Part shown: piece by piece, positions 1 through 8,860 of the stretch
Position numbering within the stretch: the first letter of the stretch is position 1
Layout: the number at the start of each line of letters is the position of its first letter
NCBI RefSeq assembly: GCF_902459645.1
Contig: NZ_CABPSK010000003.1
Location: 496,001 to 560,000 of the forward strand
Direction of reading: 5' to 3'
Origin: Pandoraea pneumonica
GTDB lineage: Bacteria; Pseudomonadota; Gammaproteobacteria; Burkholderiales; Burkholderiaceae
Length of the DNA stretch: 64,000 bases
Notes under the pieces: generated by a model
The model's database searches: none
What the model was told of the DNA's origin: nothing
What the model saw: the letters and a program-made list of their open reading frames with translations, nothing else
Made by a program: the position numbers and the translations under genes

Positions 1-49
1 CCCTACTTGCTCAATCGCGTTGTTGCCGAAGCATGCCAGCCGAATCGGC

Positions 50-685
50 TTAGCGATGCACGGCGGCCATCAACGCGCCAAAGCCCATGAACACGCCGCC
101 GCTAATCCGGTTGAATGCCTTGAGTACGCGGGCTTCACGCAGATACGGCGCGATGCGCAAGCCGCCCGTGGCGTACACCAAATACCAGCTCATCTCGATA
201 ACGGCGAACGTGCCGAGCAAAATCGAGAATTGCGGCAGTTTCGCGGCAGCCGGATCGATGAACTGCGGCAAAAACGCTGCGGCGAACAGAATGGCTTTCG
301 GGTTACTCGCGGCCACCAAGAAGCCGGACTTGAACAGCTTCCCGAAGCTGGAATCTTCCACCGACGCCGGGCCGCCGAAGCTGGCCGCGCTGGTGGTATC
401 GACCGGCGAGCGCCAGCTCTTGTATCCCAGGTAAATCAGGTAGGCGGCGCCGACGTAGCGCAGGGTGTCGAACACCATCGGCCATGCCTTGAGCACCGCC
501 CCCAGACCCGCCGCCGAGACCGACATCATGGCGATCAGCGCAGTCATGCAACCGGCCATCGTACCGGCGGCCGGACGCAGTCCGTGACGCGCGCCGTGCG
601 TCATGACGAGCAGCATGTTCGGACCTGGCGTAGCCGAGACGAAGAATACGGTGACCACGTACAGCCACCAGGTTTGCAGGCTCAT
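50..685 (-). CDS. LysE/RhtB family amino-acid exporter
   Basis: A 211-residue inner-membrane protein of the LysE/RhtB family, which exports amino acids or related small metabolites by proton exchange. The family signature ATPGPNM lies at residues 18-24, followed by a Gly-rich second helix, a YLIYLGYKSWR segment and the NPKAILFAAAFLPQF stretch typical of the third helix. About five to six hydrophobic segments are visible and the length is normal. The ATG at 685 is preferred over longer in-frame extensions because the family begins directly with this hydrophobic segment. It stands alone, about 250 bp from cspA. Substrate cannot be told from sequence. Confidence 0.9.
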   Translation of the reverse strand: MSLQTWWLYVVTVFFVSATPGPNMLLVMTHGARHGLRPAAGTMAGCMTALIAMMSVSAAGLGAVLKAWPMVFDTLRYVGAAYLIYLGYKSWRSPVDTTSAASFGGPASVEDSSFGKLFKSGFLVAASNPKAILFAAAFLPQFIDPAAAKLPQFSILLGTFAVIEMSWYLVYATGGLRIAPYLREARVLKAFNRISGGVFMGFGALMAAVHR

Positions 686-851
686 GATTGCCTCGGAAAA
701 ATGCTTCACATATGACGACCAGGCATTGTAGCGTCGAACCGCTGCGGTGGCATCGTTCGCGTGCACGTCCTGCACGTTTCGCCGGCTATCCTCGCGCGGC
801 GTACGGCGGCGAGGCGGATGGTGCGATTGAAAAATCGGTTCGGAAAAATAA

Positions 852-883
852 ACAGGCCCGATGACTTTCGTCATCGGGCCTGT
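852..883 (-). terminator. Rho-independent terminator downstream of cspA
   Basis: A perfect 14-bp stem (852-865 with 870-883) closes a TTTC loop. Read on the minus strand it is followed by a T-rich run, so it fits termination of the cold-shock gene whose stop codon lies about 55 bp upstream. Confidence 0.85.
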
Positions 884-938
884 CATTTCGCTGCACACCC
901 CGTTACCGGGGGCGCTCACGAAGGCGAATTAAGCGCGA

Positions 939-1142
939 TTAGATCGGCTTGATGTTCGCGGCTTGCTTGCCCTTCGGGCCAGTCTTGACCTCGAACGACA
1001 CGCGTTGGTTCTCTTGCAGCGACTTGAAGCCGTCAACCTTCACTTCCGAGAAGTGAGCGAACAGGTCTTCACCGCCGGCGTCCGGGGTGATGAAGCCGAA
1101 GCCCTTAGCGTCGTTGAACCACTTAACAATACCGGTTTCCAT
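939..1142 (-). CDS. cspA: cold-shock protein, CspA family
   Basis: A 67-residue cold-shock-domain protein, a single-stranded nucleic-acid chaperone that melts RNA structure. It is a single OB-fold with RNP1 KGFGFI at residues 13-18 and RNP2 LFAHF at 27-31, full family length and no extensions. The ATG at 1142 follows an AGGAAAAAAC ribosome-binding stretch; the open frame extends further upstream but without family similarity. It is monocistronic, with its own terminator and a long structured leader. Beta-proteobacteria carry several paralogues, so whether it is induced by cold or is constitutive is open. Confidence 0.95.
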   Translation of the reverse strand: METGIVKWFNDAKGFGFITPDAGGEDLFAHFSEVKVDGFKSLQENQRVSFEVKTGPKGKQAANIKPI

Positions 1143-1168
1143 GTTTTTTCCTAATAAAACAATAGCCT

Positions 1169-1185
1169 GGGGTCGAAATGACCCC
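1169..1185 (-). promoter_or_regulatory. hairpin in the cspA leader
   Basis: GGGGTC and GACCCC form a perfect 6-bp stem with a 5-nt loop, 27 nt before the cspA start codon in the transcript leader. Cold-shock mRNAs are known to carry long structured 5' leaders that change fold with temperature. That this one does so is inference. Confidence 0.4.
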
Positions 1186-1268
1186 TCCAGCGCTGACAAT
1201 CAAGGGAAAATGAAGGACTAGAAACCAGCGAGAAGCAGGAAAACTACGTCGGACAACAACTTCGCGGC

Positions 1269-1295
1269 TTGACAATCTGCAATTGGTTTTATACG
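1269..1295 (+). promoter_or_regulatory. candidate sigma-70 promoter toward the NlpD-like gene
   Basis: A consensus TTGACA at 1269-1274 is followed 15 bp later by TATACG. The spacing is short of the ideal 17 bp. It points at the lipoprotein gene that starts about 270 bp downstream. Confidence 0.35.
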
Positions 1296-1563
1296 TGGCA
1301 ACTGCATGCTTGTCAACTAGGAAAATGCCGCAAATTAAGTAACAGTTTCCCGCAAATAGCGGGGAATTTGCGCACTGTTCAGGTATCTGACAGGGTCTCG
1401 CTGCCCGTACAATGGGCGTTTTGCACCGTGCTCATGCCGTCGCTGCGCACTCGGACCCGTATTTCGTGCTGCCAGAAATGATCTTCAGGCAACATTCGGC
1501 CACCCCGCTCAGCCTTTGCTGCTGTGCCTCGCGACCGCCTCTGGGCCCATAACCTGCCAACGG

Positions 1564-2412
1564 ATGGAGCCTAAACATCTCGTGCGATCGATCCGATCGC
1601 AATCTGAAGTGCCGACGCGACCGCTTGCGTCGTCCCGCACTTCCCGCACACCCCGCCTTTTTTCGAATTGGCTCACGCGCTGGCGCGCTCACGCCGTCAG
1701 TCTTGCCGTGTGCGCCACATTAGCCGCCTGTGCAGGCTCGCCCACCTATGGGCCGGTGCCCGCCGGCAGTTACCGTGTGGCGTCCGGCGACACCCTCTAT
1801 GGCATTGCCCGAGCCAACAACGCCAGTACGGCCGATTTGGTGCGCTGGAACGGCCTGACCGATCCCGACAAGATCGAGGTCGGCCAAGTGCTGCGTGTGG
1901 TGCCGCCAGCCGGATCGGCAAGCGCACCGCCCCCTACGGCGTCGAGCGGCGCGTCGTCAGGCAGTGCCGCAAAACCGCGCCCGAAGGCACAGACGGCGCC
2001 TAAGGCCGCCCCGGCACCGGCTGCACCGCGCACGGCGACCAACAAAATTCCGATGGTCTGGCCCGCCGACGGCCCGGTGCTTTCGAACTACAACGGCAGC
2101 AGCAACAAGGGGGTCGACATCGGTGGCAAGTCGGGCGATCCGGTCTACGCAGCCGCCGCTGGCAAGGTCGTGTACGCGGGCAGCGGCTTGCGCGGCTATG
2201 GAAATCTGGTGATGGTGCAGCACGATAACGGCTATCTGACCGCGTACGCTCACAATCGCGCCATTCTGGTCAAGGAAGGGGCAGCGGTTACCAAGGGGCA
2301 GAAGATTGCCGAGATGGGCGACACCGACTCGCACGGCACCGTCAAGCTGCACTTCGAAGTCCGCCAGAAGGGCACGCCGTTCAATCCGCGCGATTTCCTG
2401 CCGTCACGCTGA
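1564..2412 (+). CDS. NlpD-like lipoprotein: LysM plus degenerate M23 domain
   Basis: A 282-residue outer-membrane lipoprotein candidate with lipobox LAAC (Cys56), a LysM peptidoglycan-binding motif at about 69-113, a Pro/Ala linker, and a C-terminal M23/LytM domain at about 165-280. The zinc site is degenerate: the first ligand position is Asn181 (SNKGVD instead of a histidine) and the HLHFE motif reads KLHFE, with only Asp185, His230 and His263 kept. That is the pattern of EnvC/NlpD-type amidase activators, so it more likely activates a cell-separation amidase than cuts peptidoglycan. It is not next to rpoS, unlike classical nlpD. The n-region before the hydrophobic segment is long (about 42 residues), so the true start may lie downstream. 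Confidence 0.85.
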   Translation: MEPKHLVRSIRSQSEVPTRPLASSRTSRTPRLFSNWLTRWRAHAVSLAVCATLAACAGSPTYGPVPAGSYRVASGDTLYGIARANNASTADLVRWNGLTDPDKIEVGQVLRVVPPAGSASAPPPTASSGASSGSAAKPRPKAQTAPKAAPAPAAPRTATNKIPMVWPADGPVLSNYNGSSNKGVDIGGKSGDPVYAAAAGKVVYAGSGLRGYGNLVMVQHDNGYLTAYAHNRAILVKEGAAVTKGQKIAEMGDTDSHGTVKLHFEVRQKGTPFNPRDFLPSR

Positions 2413-2498
2413 GCCAACACGGGCTTAGTTAGCCGCGCGTGAGCCTTGTCGAAACGACACGGCTGGCCGCCATCACTCAGGGCGCACTGCAAAAACAA

Positions 2499-2534
2499 AA
2501 AGGCCGAGTCCTCTACCAACAGGACTCGGCCTTT
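2499..2534. terminator. bidirectional Rho-independent terminator
   Basis: A perfect 14-bp stem (2499-2512 with 2521-2534) with A-rich left and T-rich right flanks lies between two convergent genes, and can stop both the NlpD-like transcript and opgGH. Confidence 0.85.
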
Positions 2535-2595
2535 CGTCATCAGCCATCGACTCAGACGGCAGACGCGAATGTCTGCGCCCGCCGCCACTCATCCA

Positions 2596-5313
2596 TCAAG
2601 CCGACGCCAAAAACCCCTGCGACAGCCCATTAGCCCGCGCGTCGCGCCAGTCGCGATGCGCGCGCGGGTCGGTCCACACCAGCAGGTGCAACGCCGCCAG
2701 CCCGCGCGGATCGTTGAGCAACTCCCACTTTTGCGTGTTCGTCAGCTTGGCCGGGCCCTTGAGCAACGCCGCCTCGACGCGCCCCGCACGAATCGTGTCG
2801 TGCTTCGGATCGTCGTGCGTCGGCGTCACACTCGCGGCCACCAGCGCGTTCGCCATCGGATCGACCACCGCATCCACGAAGTTCACATGCGAGCGCGCTT
2901 CGTCGGTGTACTTCTCCGTCATGCGCAGCTCTTTCGGCGGCCACGATTCTTCGGGAATCAAGAACAAGCGCGCCTTCTTCAACCCGCGCCCCAGCGACAC
3001 CCGACTGGAGAACACCGACACCGGAATCGAGATCATCATCGAGCCGACGATCGGCATGAGCCACCAAATGAAGTCCGGGTTGAGCCAGTAGACCAATGCG
3101 CCCCAACCCACGCCGATGATCGTCTGCAAACCATGGCGGCGAATCGCCTCGCCCCAATGCGTCTCCGCATCTTCACGCGGCGGCGACTTCCACTGAATCG
3201 CGATACCGGTCAGCGCCGCCAACACGAACTGCGTGTGGAACAACATACGCACCGGCGCGAGCACCGCCGAGAACACCAGTTCGATCAGCATGCTCACCGT
3301 GACGGCAAACCAGCCTCCGAAACGCTTCGCGCCCTTTACCCAGATCAGCAGCACCGCCAAAATCTTCGGCAAGAAGAGCAACGTCGCCGTCGCGGAGAAC
3401 AACGCGACCGCGCGCTCCGGATGCCACTCCGGCCAAACCGGGAACAACTGACGCGGCGCCGTGAAGTATTCGGGCACCACCAGCGTGTGCTTGGCGAGCA
3501 AACACGTCGAGAGAATCAGGAACGCAAACCACAGCGGCGCCGACACATACGCCATCGCCCCCGTCACGAACACCGCGCGGTGCACCGGATGCATCCCTTC
3601 GGCCAAAAACAGGCGGAAGTTCATCAGGTTGCCCTGACACCAACGACGATCGCGCTTGAGCTCATCGAGCAGGTTAGGCGGCATTTCTTCGTAGCTGCCC
3701 GGCAGGTCGTAAGCAATCCACACGCCCCAGCCCGCCCGGCGCATGAGCGCCGCTTCGACGAAGTCGTGCGAGAGAATCGCACCCGACAACGCGCCGTTTC
3801 CTGGCAATGGCGCCAGCGCGCAATGCTCCATGAAAGGCTTGAGACGAATAATCGCGTTGTGGCCCCAATAGTGCGATTCACCCAGTTGCCAGTAATGCAG
3901 CCCTGCGGTGAACAACGGCCCGTACACGCGCCCGGCAAACTGCTGCAACCGCGCGTAGAACGTCTCGCGACCGGCAGCCAACGGCGCGGTCTGAATCAGC
4001 CCGGCGCTCGGGTGCGCTTCCATCATGCGCACCAGCTTGGTCAGACATTCGCCGCTCATCACACTATCGGCGTCGAGCACGATCATGTAGCGGTAATCGC
4101 TGCCCCAGCGGCGGCAGAAATCGTCGAGGTTGCCGCTCTTGCGCTTCACGCGGCGCTGACGCCGGCGATAAAAGATTCGCCCGAAGCCACCGACCTCGCG
4201 GCACAGCGCCTGCCACGCGTCGACTTCGGCCGTGCAGTTATCCGCTTCGTTCGAGTCCGACAGGATGAAGAAGTCGAAGCGCTCGAGCGAATCGGTCTTC
4301 GCCAGCGACTCATACGTGGCGCGCAGGCCCGCAAACACGCGCCCCACGTCCTCGTTACAGATCGGCATCACGATCGCGGTGCGCGCATCGGCTTCGATCG
4401 GCGCGTCGCCTGCGGCCATCTTCGAGATCATGTGGCGCTCGCCACCGACCAGCAAGACGAAGAAACCGAAGATGGCGGTCCAGAAGCCCGCCGACACCCA
4501 GCCGAACAGCAGCACGAAGAGCGCGAGCACGGAAAATTCCAGCGGATCGGCACCGTGATACGGCAACACCGACGCCATGAAATGCGTGGCGAGTGCCGTC
4601 TGCGCAATCATCAGCGCAAGCAGCGTCCAGCGACGGCGGCGCCCTGCCTGCGACCATCGGCCTTTGGGATCGGGAGCGTCGCGCACCAGCGGATCGGGAT
4701 CTTTGCGGCCAGTGATGGCCCGCCACAACCGCTTGAGCGGATTGAGCGACCACGGACGCGGTACGAGCGACGTGCGGCGTACCGGCGGCGCAATGCGCAA
4801 CGTCTCGACACCTCGCACTTCGTTCAAACCAGCCGCCGCCGCCAACGACCCGCCTTCGGTCAAGGCAAGGCGTGCGGGTTGCGACGCCAGCACAGCGTCG
4901 CTGTCGGATTCGATTTCGGCGATATCGGGGGCATGCCATGCCGCCGTGGCGACAGGCGAACGCACACCTGCTGGCGTGGCCGCAGCCTCGCCGCCGGTCA
5001 CGTCCTGGACGGGTGCATTGGGTGAATTGGCGGCTTCGCTTTGCTCAACAGCACGCTCGAGACCCGGCTCGCCCTCGTTCGACGACAGCGCATCGTCAGC
5101 GGGCAGGCGATCGGCGCCCTCACCGTTCGCGATGCGGGCGGTGAGCAGACGTTGGATACGGGTGAGCACGTCGAGCGAATCGCCGCCGTCACGCTGGGCT
5201 TGAGCCAGCAGTGCGCGGCGCTTCTCGGCGGGCAAAGGCAGCCGGTCGACGTACAACTCGTCGACCGGAATATCGGAGCGGTCGCTCACTCGGGGGGTAA
5301 CAGGTAGCTCCAC
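2596..5313 (-). CDS. opgH: glucans biosynthesis glucosyltransferase OpgH
   Basis: A 905-residue inner-membrane glucosyltransferase that polymerises and exports the beta-glucan backbone of osmoregulated periplasmic glucans. It has a long cytoplasmic N-terminus, two membrane segments around 235-290, a family 2 glycosyltransferase domain with the DAD acid motif near 415 and the processive R-x-x-R-W signature (DRRW) near 555, then a cluster of C-terminal membrane helices. It is slightly longer than the E. coli protein (about 847), mainly at the N-terminus. The start overlaps the end of opgG by 28 bp, so the two are one operon and probably translationally coupled. Assignment is secure; the exact start less so. 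Confidence 0.95.
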   Translation of the reverse strand: MELPVTPRVSDRSDIPVDELYVDRLPLPAEKRRALLAQAQRDGGDSLDVLTRIQRLLTARIANGEGADRLPADDALSSNEGEPGLERAVEQSEAANSPNAPVQDVTGGEAAATPAGVRSPVATAAWHAPDIAEIESDSDAVLASQPARLALTEGGSLAAAAGLNEVRGVETLRIAPPVRRTSLVPRPWSLNPLKRLWRAITGRKDPDPLVRDAPDPKGRWSQAGRRRRWTLLALMIAQTALATHFMASVLPYHGADPLEFSVLALFVLLFGWVSAGFWTAIFGFFVLLVGGERHMISKMAAGDAPIEADARTAIVMPICNEDVGRVFAGLRATYESLAKTDSLERFDFFILSDSNEADNCTAEVDAWQALCREVGGFGRIFYRRRQRRVKRKSGNLDDFCRRWGSDYRYMIVLDADSVMSGECLTKLVRMMEAHPSAGLIQTAPLAAGRETFYARLQQFAGRVYGPLFTAGLHYWQLGESHYWGHNAIIRLKPFMEHCALAPLPGNGALSGAILSHDFVEAALMRRAGWGVWIAYDLPGSYEEMPPNLLDELKRDRRWCQGNLMNFRLFLAEGMHPVHRAVFVTGAMAYVSAPLWFAFLILSTCLLAKHTLVVPEYFTAPRQLFPVWPEWHPERAVALFSATATLLFLPKILAVLLIWVKGAKRFGGWFAVTVSMLIELVFSAVLAPVRMLFHTQFVLAALTGIAIQWKSPPREDAETHWGEAIRRHGLQTIIGVGWGALVYWLNPDFIWWLMPIVGSMMISIPVSVFSSRVSLGRGLKKARLFLIPEESWPPKELRMTEKYTDEARSHVNFVDAVVDPMANALVAASVTPTHDDPKHDTIRAGRVEAALLKGPAKLTNTQKWELLNDPRGLAALHLLVWTDPRAHRDWRDARANGLSQGFLASA

Positions 5314-6809
5314 GTTTCGGATAGGGTATTGCTGCCGTTGCGCAGATAAGCGCGCATTTCGACGGGTTTCTCGGAATCGAGGCGGCGCATGCGAAGCATG
5401 ACGCGGTAGCCTCCCGTGACGTCATTGCGCTGCGTCTGCACTTCAAGGATCTTACCGTTGCCGTCGGTCGTCACATTGCCTTCGACCTTAGCGTCGTCCG
5501 GCAGTTTCTTGAACGCCGGCCCCTCGAAATCGAGCGCGAACAACAGACTGTCGTCTGGTTTTCCCCGGTAGCCATGCCCCCGCCGGCTTTGCGTTACCCA
5601 CGCCATCGGCGGGCGCTTGTCATTATCCTTTTGCCAAGACAGCTTGTATTCGAACGAATAAGGCTGCTTGGGCTTGGGCGGCGCATCCGGCACCCAATAC
5701 GCGACGACATTATCGTTCGTTTCATCGGGCGTTGGAATCTGCACCAGTTCCACGCGACCCTGCCCCCACTTGCCCTTGGGCTCGACCCAGGCGCTCGGGC
5801 GCAGCTCATAGTGATCTTCGAGATCCTGATAGCTGCTGAAATCGCGATCGCGCTGCAAAAGGCCGAAACCGGCCGGATTCGAGAGCGAGAACGACGACAC
5901 CAGCAAACGCTTCGGATTGACCAGCGGACGCCAGATCCATTCCCCCGTGCCCGACTGAATCGACAGGCCATCGGAGTCGTGCACTTCCGGGCGATAGTCG
6001 GGCGCCGGCGGCTGTTGGTTCTCGCCGAAGAAATACATGCTCGTGAGCGGTGCGAGGCCCAGCTTGGTCACGTTCTCACGCAGGAATAGTTCGGCCTTCA
6101 CGTCCACCGTGGTGTCGACACCGGGGCGCAGCGTGAAGCGATACGCGCCCGTCGCACGGGGCGAGTCGAGCAGCGCGAAGATCGTCAGGTCCTTGGCGCC
6201 TGCGGCCGGGCGCTGAATCCAGAACTCGGTGAAGCGCGGGAATTCCTCGCCGGAATTGAGCGCCGTATCGAGCGCCAGCCCGCGTGCCGACAGGCCATAG
6301 GTCTGATTCTTACCCAGCGCGCGGAAATAGCTCGCGCCGAGGAAGACCATCACCTCATCTTTGTACTTGGGCGTGTTGACCGCGTAGTGAATGCGAAAAC
6401 CGGCATAACCGAGCCCGCGCAATTGCTTCGGATCGACCTTCACCGCGCCGAAATCGAACTGATCGGGGGTGTAGCGCACTTCGCGCACGCTGTTACCGAT
6501 CAACTCGTTGATCTTCACCGGACGGTCGTAATACGAACCTTCGTGGAAAAACATCAGCTCGAACGGCAGCTTCTGCGCGCGCCACAGCGCCTTCTCGGGC
6601 TTGAAGCGGATGCTGCGATAGCGGTCGTACGTCAGATTCTGAAGGTCTTTCGGCAGATTCTGATCCGTCGGCTTGTAGCGGCTATTCGCGAGCGTGCGGG
6701 CCTGTTTGGCCACGTCGTCGAACGAGAAAGCATGCGCTGCGCCCGACACCAACGCGCAGACACTGAGCATTCCGGCAAGCGCCAGACGCAGGGCACGGTG
6801 GGAAATCAT
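5286..6809 (-). CDS. opgG: glucans biosynthesis protein OpgG (periplasmic)
   Basis: A periplasmic protein of the OpgG/OpgD family needed for making or branching osmoregulated periplasmic glucans. From the ATG at 6809 the product is 507 residues with a signal peptide ending AHA, then [10 protein letters not shown] at about 28. Family landmarks include [44 protein letters not shown] and the C-terminal Ig-like part. A longer start at 6839 adds ten residues and cannot be excluded; neither start has a strong ribosome-binding site. It is the first gene of an opgGH operon. A palindrome at 7004-7019 lies about 195 bp upstream. Confidence 0.95.
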   Translation of the reverse strand: MISHRALRLALAGMLSVCALVSGAAHAFSFDDVAKQARTLANSRYKPTDQNLPKDLQNLTYDRYRSIRFKPEKALWRAQKLPFELMFFHEGSYYDRPVKINELIGNSVREVRYTPDQFDFGAVKVDPKQLRGLGYAGFRIHYAVNTPKYKDEVMVFLGASYFRALGKNQTYGLSARGLALDTALNSGEEFPRFTEFWIQRPAAGAKDLTIFALLDSPRATGAYRFTLRPGVDTTVDVKAELFLRENVTKLGLAPLTSMYFFGENQQPPAPDYRPEVHDSDGLSIQSGTGEWIWRPLVNPKRLLVSSFSLSNPAGFGLLQRDRDFSSYQDLEDHYELRPSAWVEPKGKWGQGRVELVQIPTPDETNDNVVAYWVPDAPPKPKQPYSFEYKLSWQKDNDKRPPMAWVTQSRRGHGYRGKPDDSLLFALDFEGPAFKKLPDDAKVEGNVTTDGNGKILEVQTQRNDVTGGYRVMLRMRRLDSEKPVEMRAYLRNGSNTLSETWSYLLPPE

Positions 6810-7003
6810 GCGGGAAACCGTATTTGGCAGGAATTCCATCGGCAGTGGGGTAGCGTGTAACGCGCGTGCCGGCCGCAGCCAGCGTGCGCTGAACGCGCAA
6901 TTTTACCCGTTCATTTGCCGATTGACCAAAGGCGCATCGGCAAAACCTTCGAAGCAGGCGCTCACATCACGTCAATCGTCCGCACCGCAGTCGCTCCAGC
7001 CGG

Positions 7004-7029
7004 GTCACAAAATTGTGACGATTTGTGAC
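7004..7029. promoter_or_regulatory. GTCACAA-AA-TTGTGAC palindrome with a third half-site
   Basis: A perfect 7+2+7 inverted repeat at 7004-7019, followed by another TTGTGAC at 7023-7029. It sits between the end of the second LysE gene and opgG, upstream of opgG. It looks like a protein operator; the binding protein is unknown. Confidence 0.45.
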
Positions 7030-7081
7030 TGATAAGAGAAACGAGGGAATTTGAGAGGCAATTTTTCGATTTCCGCCCCTT

Positions 7082-7780
7082 TCAGCGATTGGCAAACGCC
7101 AGCAATCCGCCCAATGCCATCAACGTGCCGCCGATGGTCCGGCGCACGGCGTGCTGTCGACGAACCATGGCCGCGCGCATCCAGCCCGCCGAAAAGCCCA
7201 GCGCGACCAGACTGAACCAGCCCCAGTGCGCCAGCGACATAAACGCGCCGTAGGCCACCCCGACCTTCCAGCTCGTGCCTGCGTGCACCACCTGCGTGAA
7301 CGTGCTCACGACGAACAGCGTTGTCTTGGGATTCAACGTATTGGTGAAAAAACCGGTGCGAAACGCCTGCCATTGCGAACGCTGCGAACGTTGTGACCGT
7401 TGGGAGCGTTGCGAACGCTGTACGTGCGAGCCCGCATCCGAAGCCGGGCCGCCCGGCGTTGCCTCGACGCCCTCGCCTTCCTGCGTGGCGTCGGCAACGG
7501 GCGATCGGTCTCGCAGCGTGCGCCAGCCGACGTAGATGAGATACAGCGCCCCGCCCCATTTCACGACAGAAAACAGCCACGGTAAGCGCGTCATCAGGAG
7601 CCCAACGCCCACGAGCGTGTAGAAGACGTGCACCTGTACCCCGGCGGCAATGCCCAGCGCAGCCCATAGCCCGGCACGGCGGCCATGCTGCCAACTCGCG
7701 CGCGTGACCATGGCGAAGTCCGCCCCCGGGCTGATGACCGCCAGCACGGTGATGGTCATGACGGCAATCAACTCTTGCAT
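7082..7780 (-). CDS. LysE/RhtB family exporter with Arg-Ser-Gln repeat loop
   Basis: A 232-residue LysE/RhtB exporter with the signature SPGADFAMVTR near residue 17 and a TNTLNPKTTLF segment in the central helix. The usual family length is about 205-210; the excess is in the cytoplasmic loop between the third and fourth hydrophobic segments, which holds a run of QRS triplets (about residues 119-136) encoded by a 9-bp tandem repeat. It is divergent from the LysR gene at 7919, with 138 bp between the starts, so that regulator may control it. The repeat is unlikely to touch the transport core. Confidence 0.9.
   Translation of the reverse strand: MQELIAVMTITVLAVISPGADFAMVTRASWQHGRRAGLWAALGIAAGVQVHVFYTLVGVGLLMTRLPWLFSVVKWGGALYLIYVGWRTLRDRSPVADATQEGEGVEATPGGPASDAGSHVQRSQRSQRSQRSQRSQWQAFRTGFFTNTLNPKTTLFVVSTFTQVVHAGTSWKVGVAYGAFMSLAHWGWFSLVALGFSAGWMRAAMVRRQHAVRRTIGGTLMALGGLLAFANR
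7375..7419. repeat. five imperfect 9-bp tandem repeats inside a LysE gene
   Basis: Five 9-nt units with the consensus GCGAACGTT run in frame and encode repeated Arg-Ser-Gln. Units differ at one to three positions, so the array is old or under selection for the protein rather than the DNA. Confidence 0.8.
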
Positions 7781-7918
7781 GATGAGAACTCACGGATTCG
7801 ACTCGGACGCAGCCCCCGTGGCTGCGTCATCGAGATTCATTCCGGCGTCATTCTGCCGATCATCGGGTCGCGTGAAAAACGATCCTTTCGCACATCGATA
7901 CGTGATAATTTCTCACCC

Positions 7919-8845
7919 ATGAACCGCTCTCTGCCCTTGAACGCGCTGCAAGTGTTCGACGTTGCCGCCACCGAGTTGAGCTTCGCCCGCGCGGCGGAAC
8001 GGCTATTCGTGACGCATGGCGCAATCAGCCGTCAGATCCGCACTCTCGAAGACGCGCTCGGCCTGCCGCTTTTCGAGCGTCGCAACCGAGCGGTATTTCT
8101 AACCCCGGCGGGCGAGCGCCTTCATGCCACGACACGGCAGATGTTCGAACAATTGACGCAGACGGTGGCGAGCCTGCGCCCGGTCGCCGCCTCGCGCACG
8201 CTGGTGGTCTCGTGCGAGCCGACGCTGGCAATGCGTTGGCTAATTCCACGCCTTGGCGCGTTTGCGCAAGCGCATCCCGACATCGCGTTGCACCTGCACT
8301 CGGCGGGCGGCCCGATCGATCTGGCGAGTGCGGGTGTGGATGTGGCCATCCGCCGCAACGATTTCTTCTGGGGACATACGCTGGTGGCCGAGCCGCTCGC
8401 CGACGAGTGGATCGGCCCGGTGGGGTTACCGACGGCGTTCGATGCGCCGCACCCGACGCTGCTGCACACCCGTACCCGCCCACAGGCTTGGCACGACTGG
8501 CAACGGGCGATGAAAGCCGACGGGCAGGCGTTGCCCCACGGAAGGTACGCCGCACGGGCCGGTACGCCACCGCCCTTCGAGCATTTTTACTTGAGCTTGC
8601 AGGCCGCTAGCGCAGGCTTGGGTGCCGCCATCGGATCGGTGTACATGGTCGGTGACGAACTGCGCGACGCGCGTCTCATCGCGCCCCACGGCTTTGTTCG
8701 CGACGGCTCGGCGTATGTCGCGCTCGCGCGGGACGCGTTCTCGGCGAATCCCGCCACGCAGGCATTGTTGGCATGGCTGCGAACTGCGATGGTCGAAGCG
8801 GCGTTGCCATGGATCGGCTCAAGCGCTACCGATGTCACGGGATAA
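7919..8845 (+). CDS. LysR-type transcriptional regulator, GcvA-like
   Basis: A 308-residue LysR regulator. The winged HTH occupies about residues 5-65 (LNALQVFDVAATELSFARAAERL, then the recognition helix region GAISRQIRTLEDALG), with the GcvA-subgroup features LPLFERRNRAVFLTPAG and a co-inducer domain at about 90-300. The longer in-frame extension upstream is not part of the family; the ATG at 7919 gives a normal N-terminus. It is divergent from the LysE exporter gene, the usual arrangement for a regulator of its neighbour. The effector is unknown. Confidence 0.92.
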   Translation: MNRSLPLNALQVFDVAATELSFARAAERLFVTHGAISRQIRTLEDALGLPLFERRNRAVFLTPAGERLHATTRQMFEQLTQTVASLRPVAASRTLVVSCEPTLAMRWLIPRLGAFAQAHPDIALHLHSAGGPIDLASAGVDVAIRRNDFFWGHTLVAEPLADEWIGPVGLPTAFDAPHPTLLHTRTRPQAWHDWQRAMKADGQALPHGRYAARAGTPPPFEHFYLSLQAASAGLGAAIGSVYMVGDELRDARLIAPHGFVRDGSAYVALARDAFSANPATQALLAWLRTAMVEAALPWIGSSATDVTG

Positions 8846-8860
8846 ACACCGCCCGAAACA

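Larger units (their letters stand above)
1143..1563. other. intergenic region between cspA and the NlpD-like gene
   Basis: 421 bp without a convincing gene. The first ~120 bp are the leader of the minus-strand cspA gene, with a small hairpin at 1169-1185. A plus-strand promoter-like TTGACA is at 1269-1274. The upstream part is noticeably richer in A+T than the coding flanks, as expected for a divergent promoter region. Short open frames here overlap the real genes in wrong frames and have no ribosome-binding site. Confidence 0.6.

Noticed and set aside
2446-5025. Long plus-strand open frame (859 codons) opposite opgH
   Set aside because: It is the antisense of a clear opgH gene, very rich in Arg and His, as expected from high-GC reverse-strand frames; no family similarity or ribosome-binding site.
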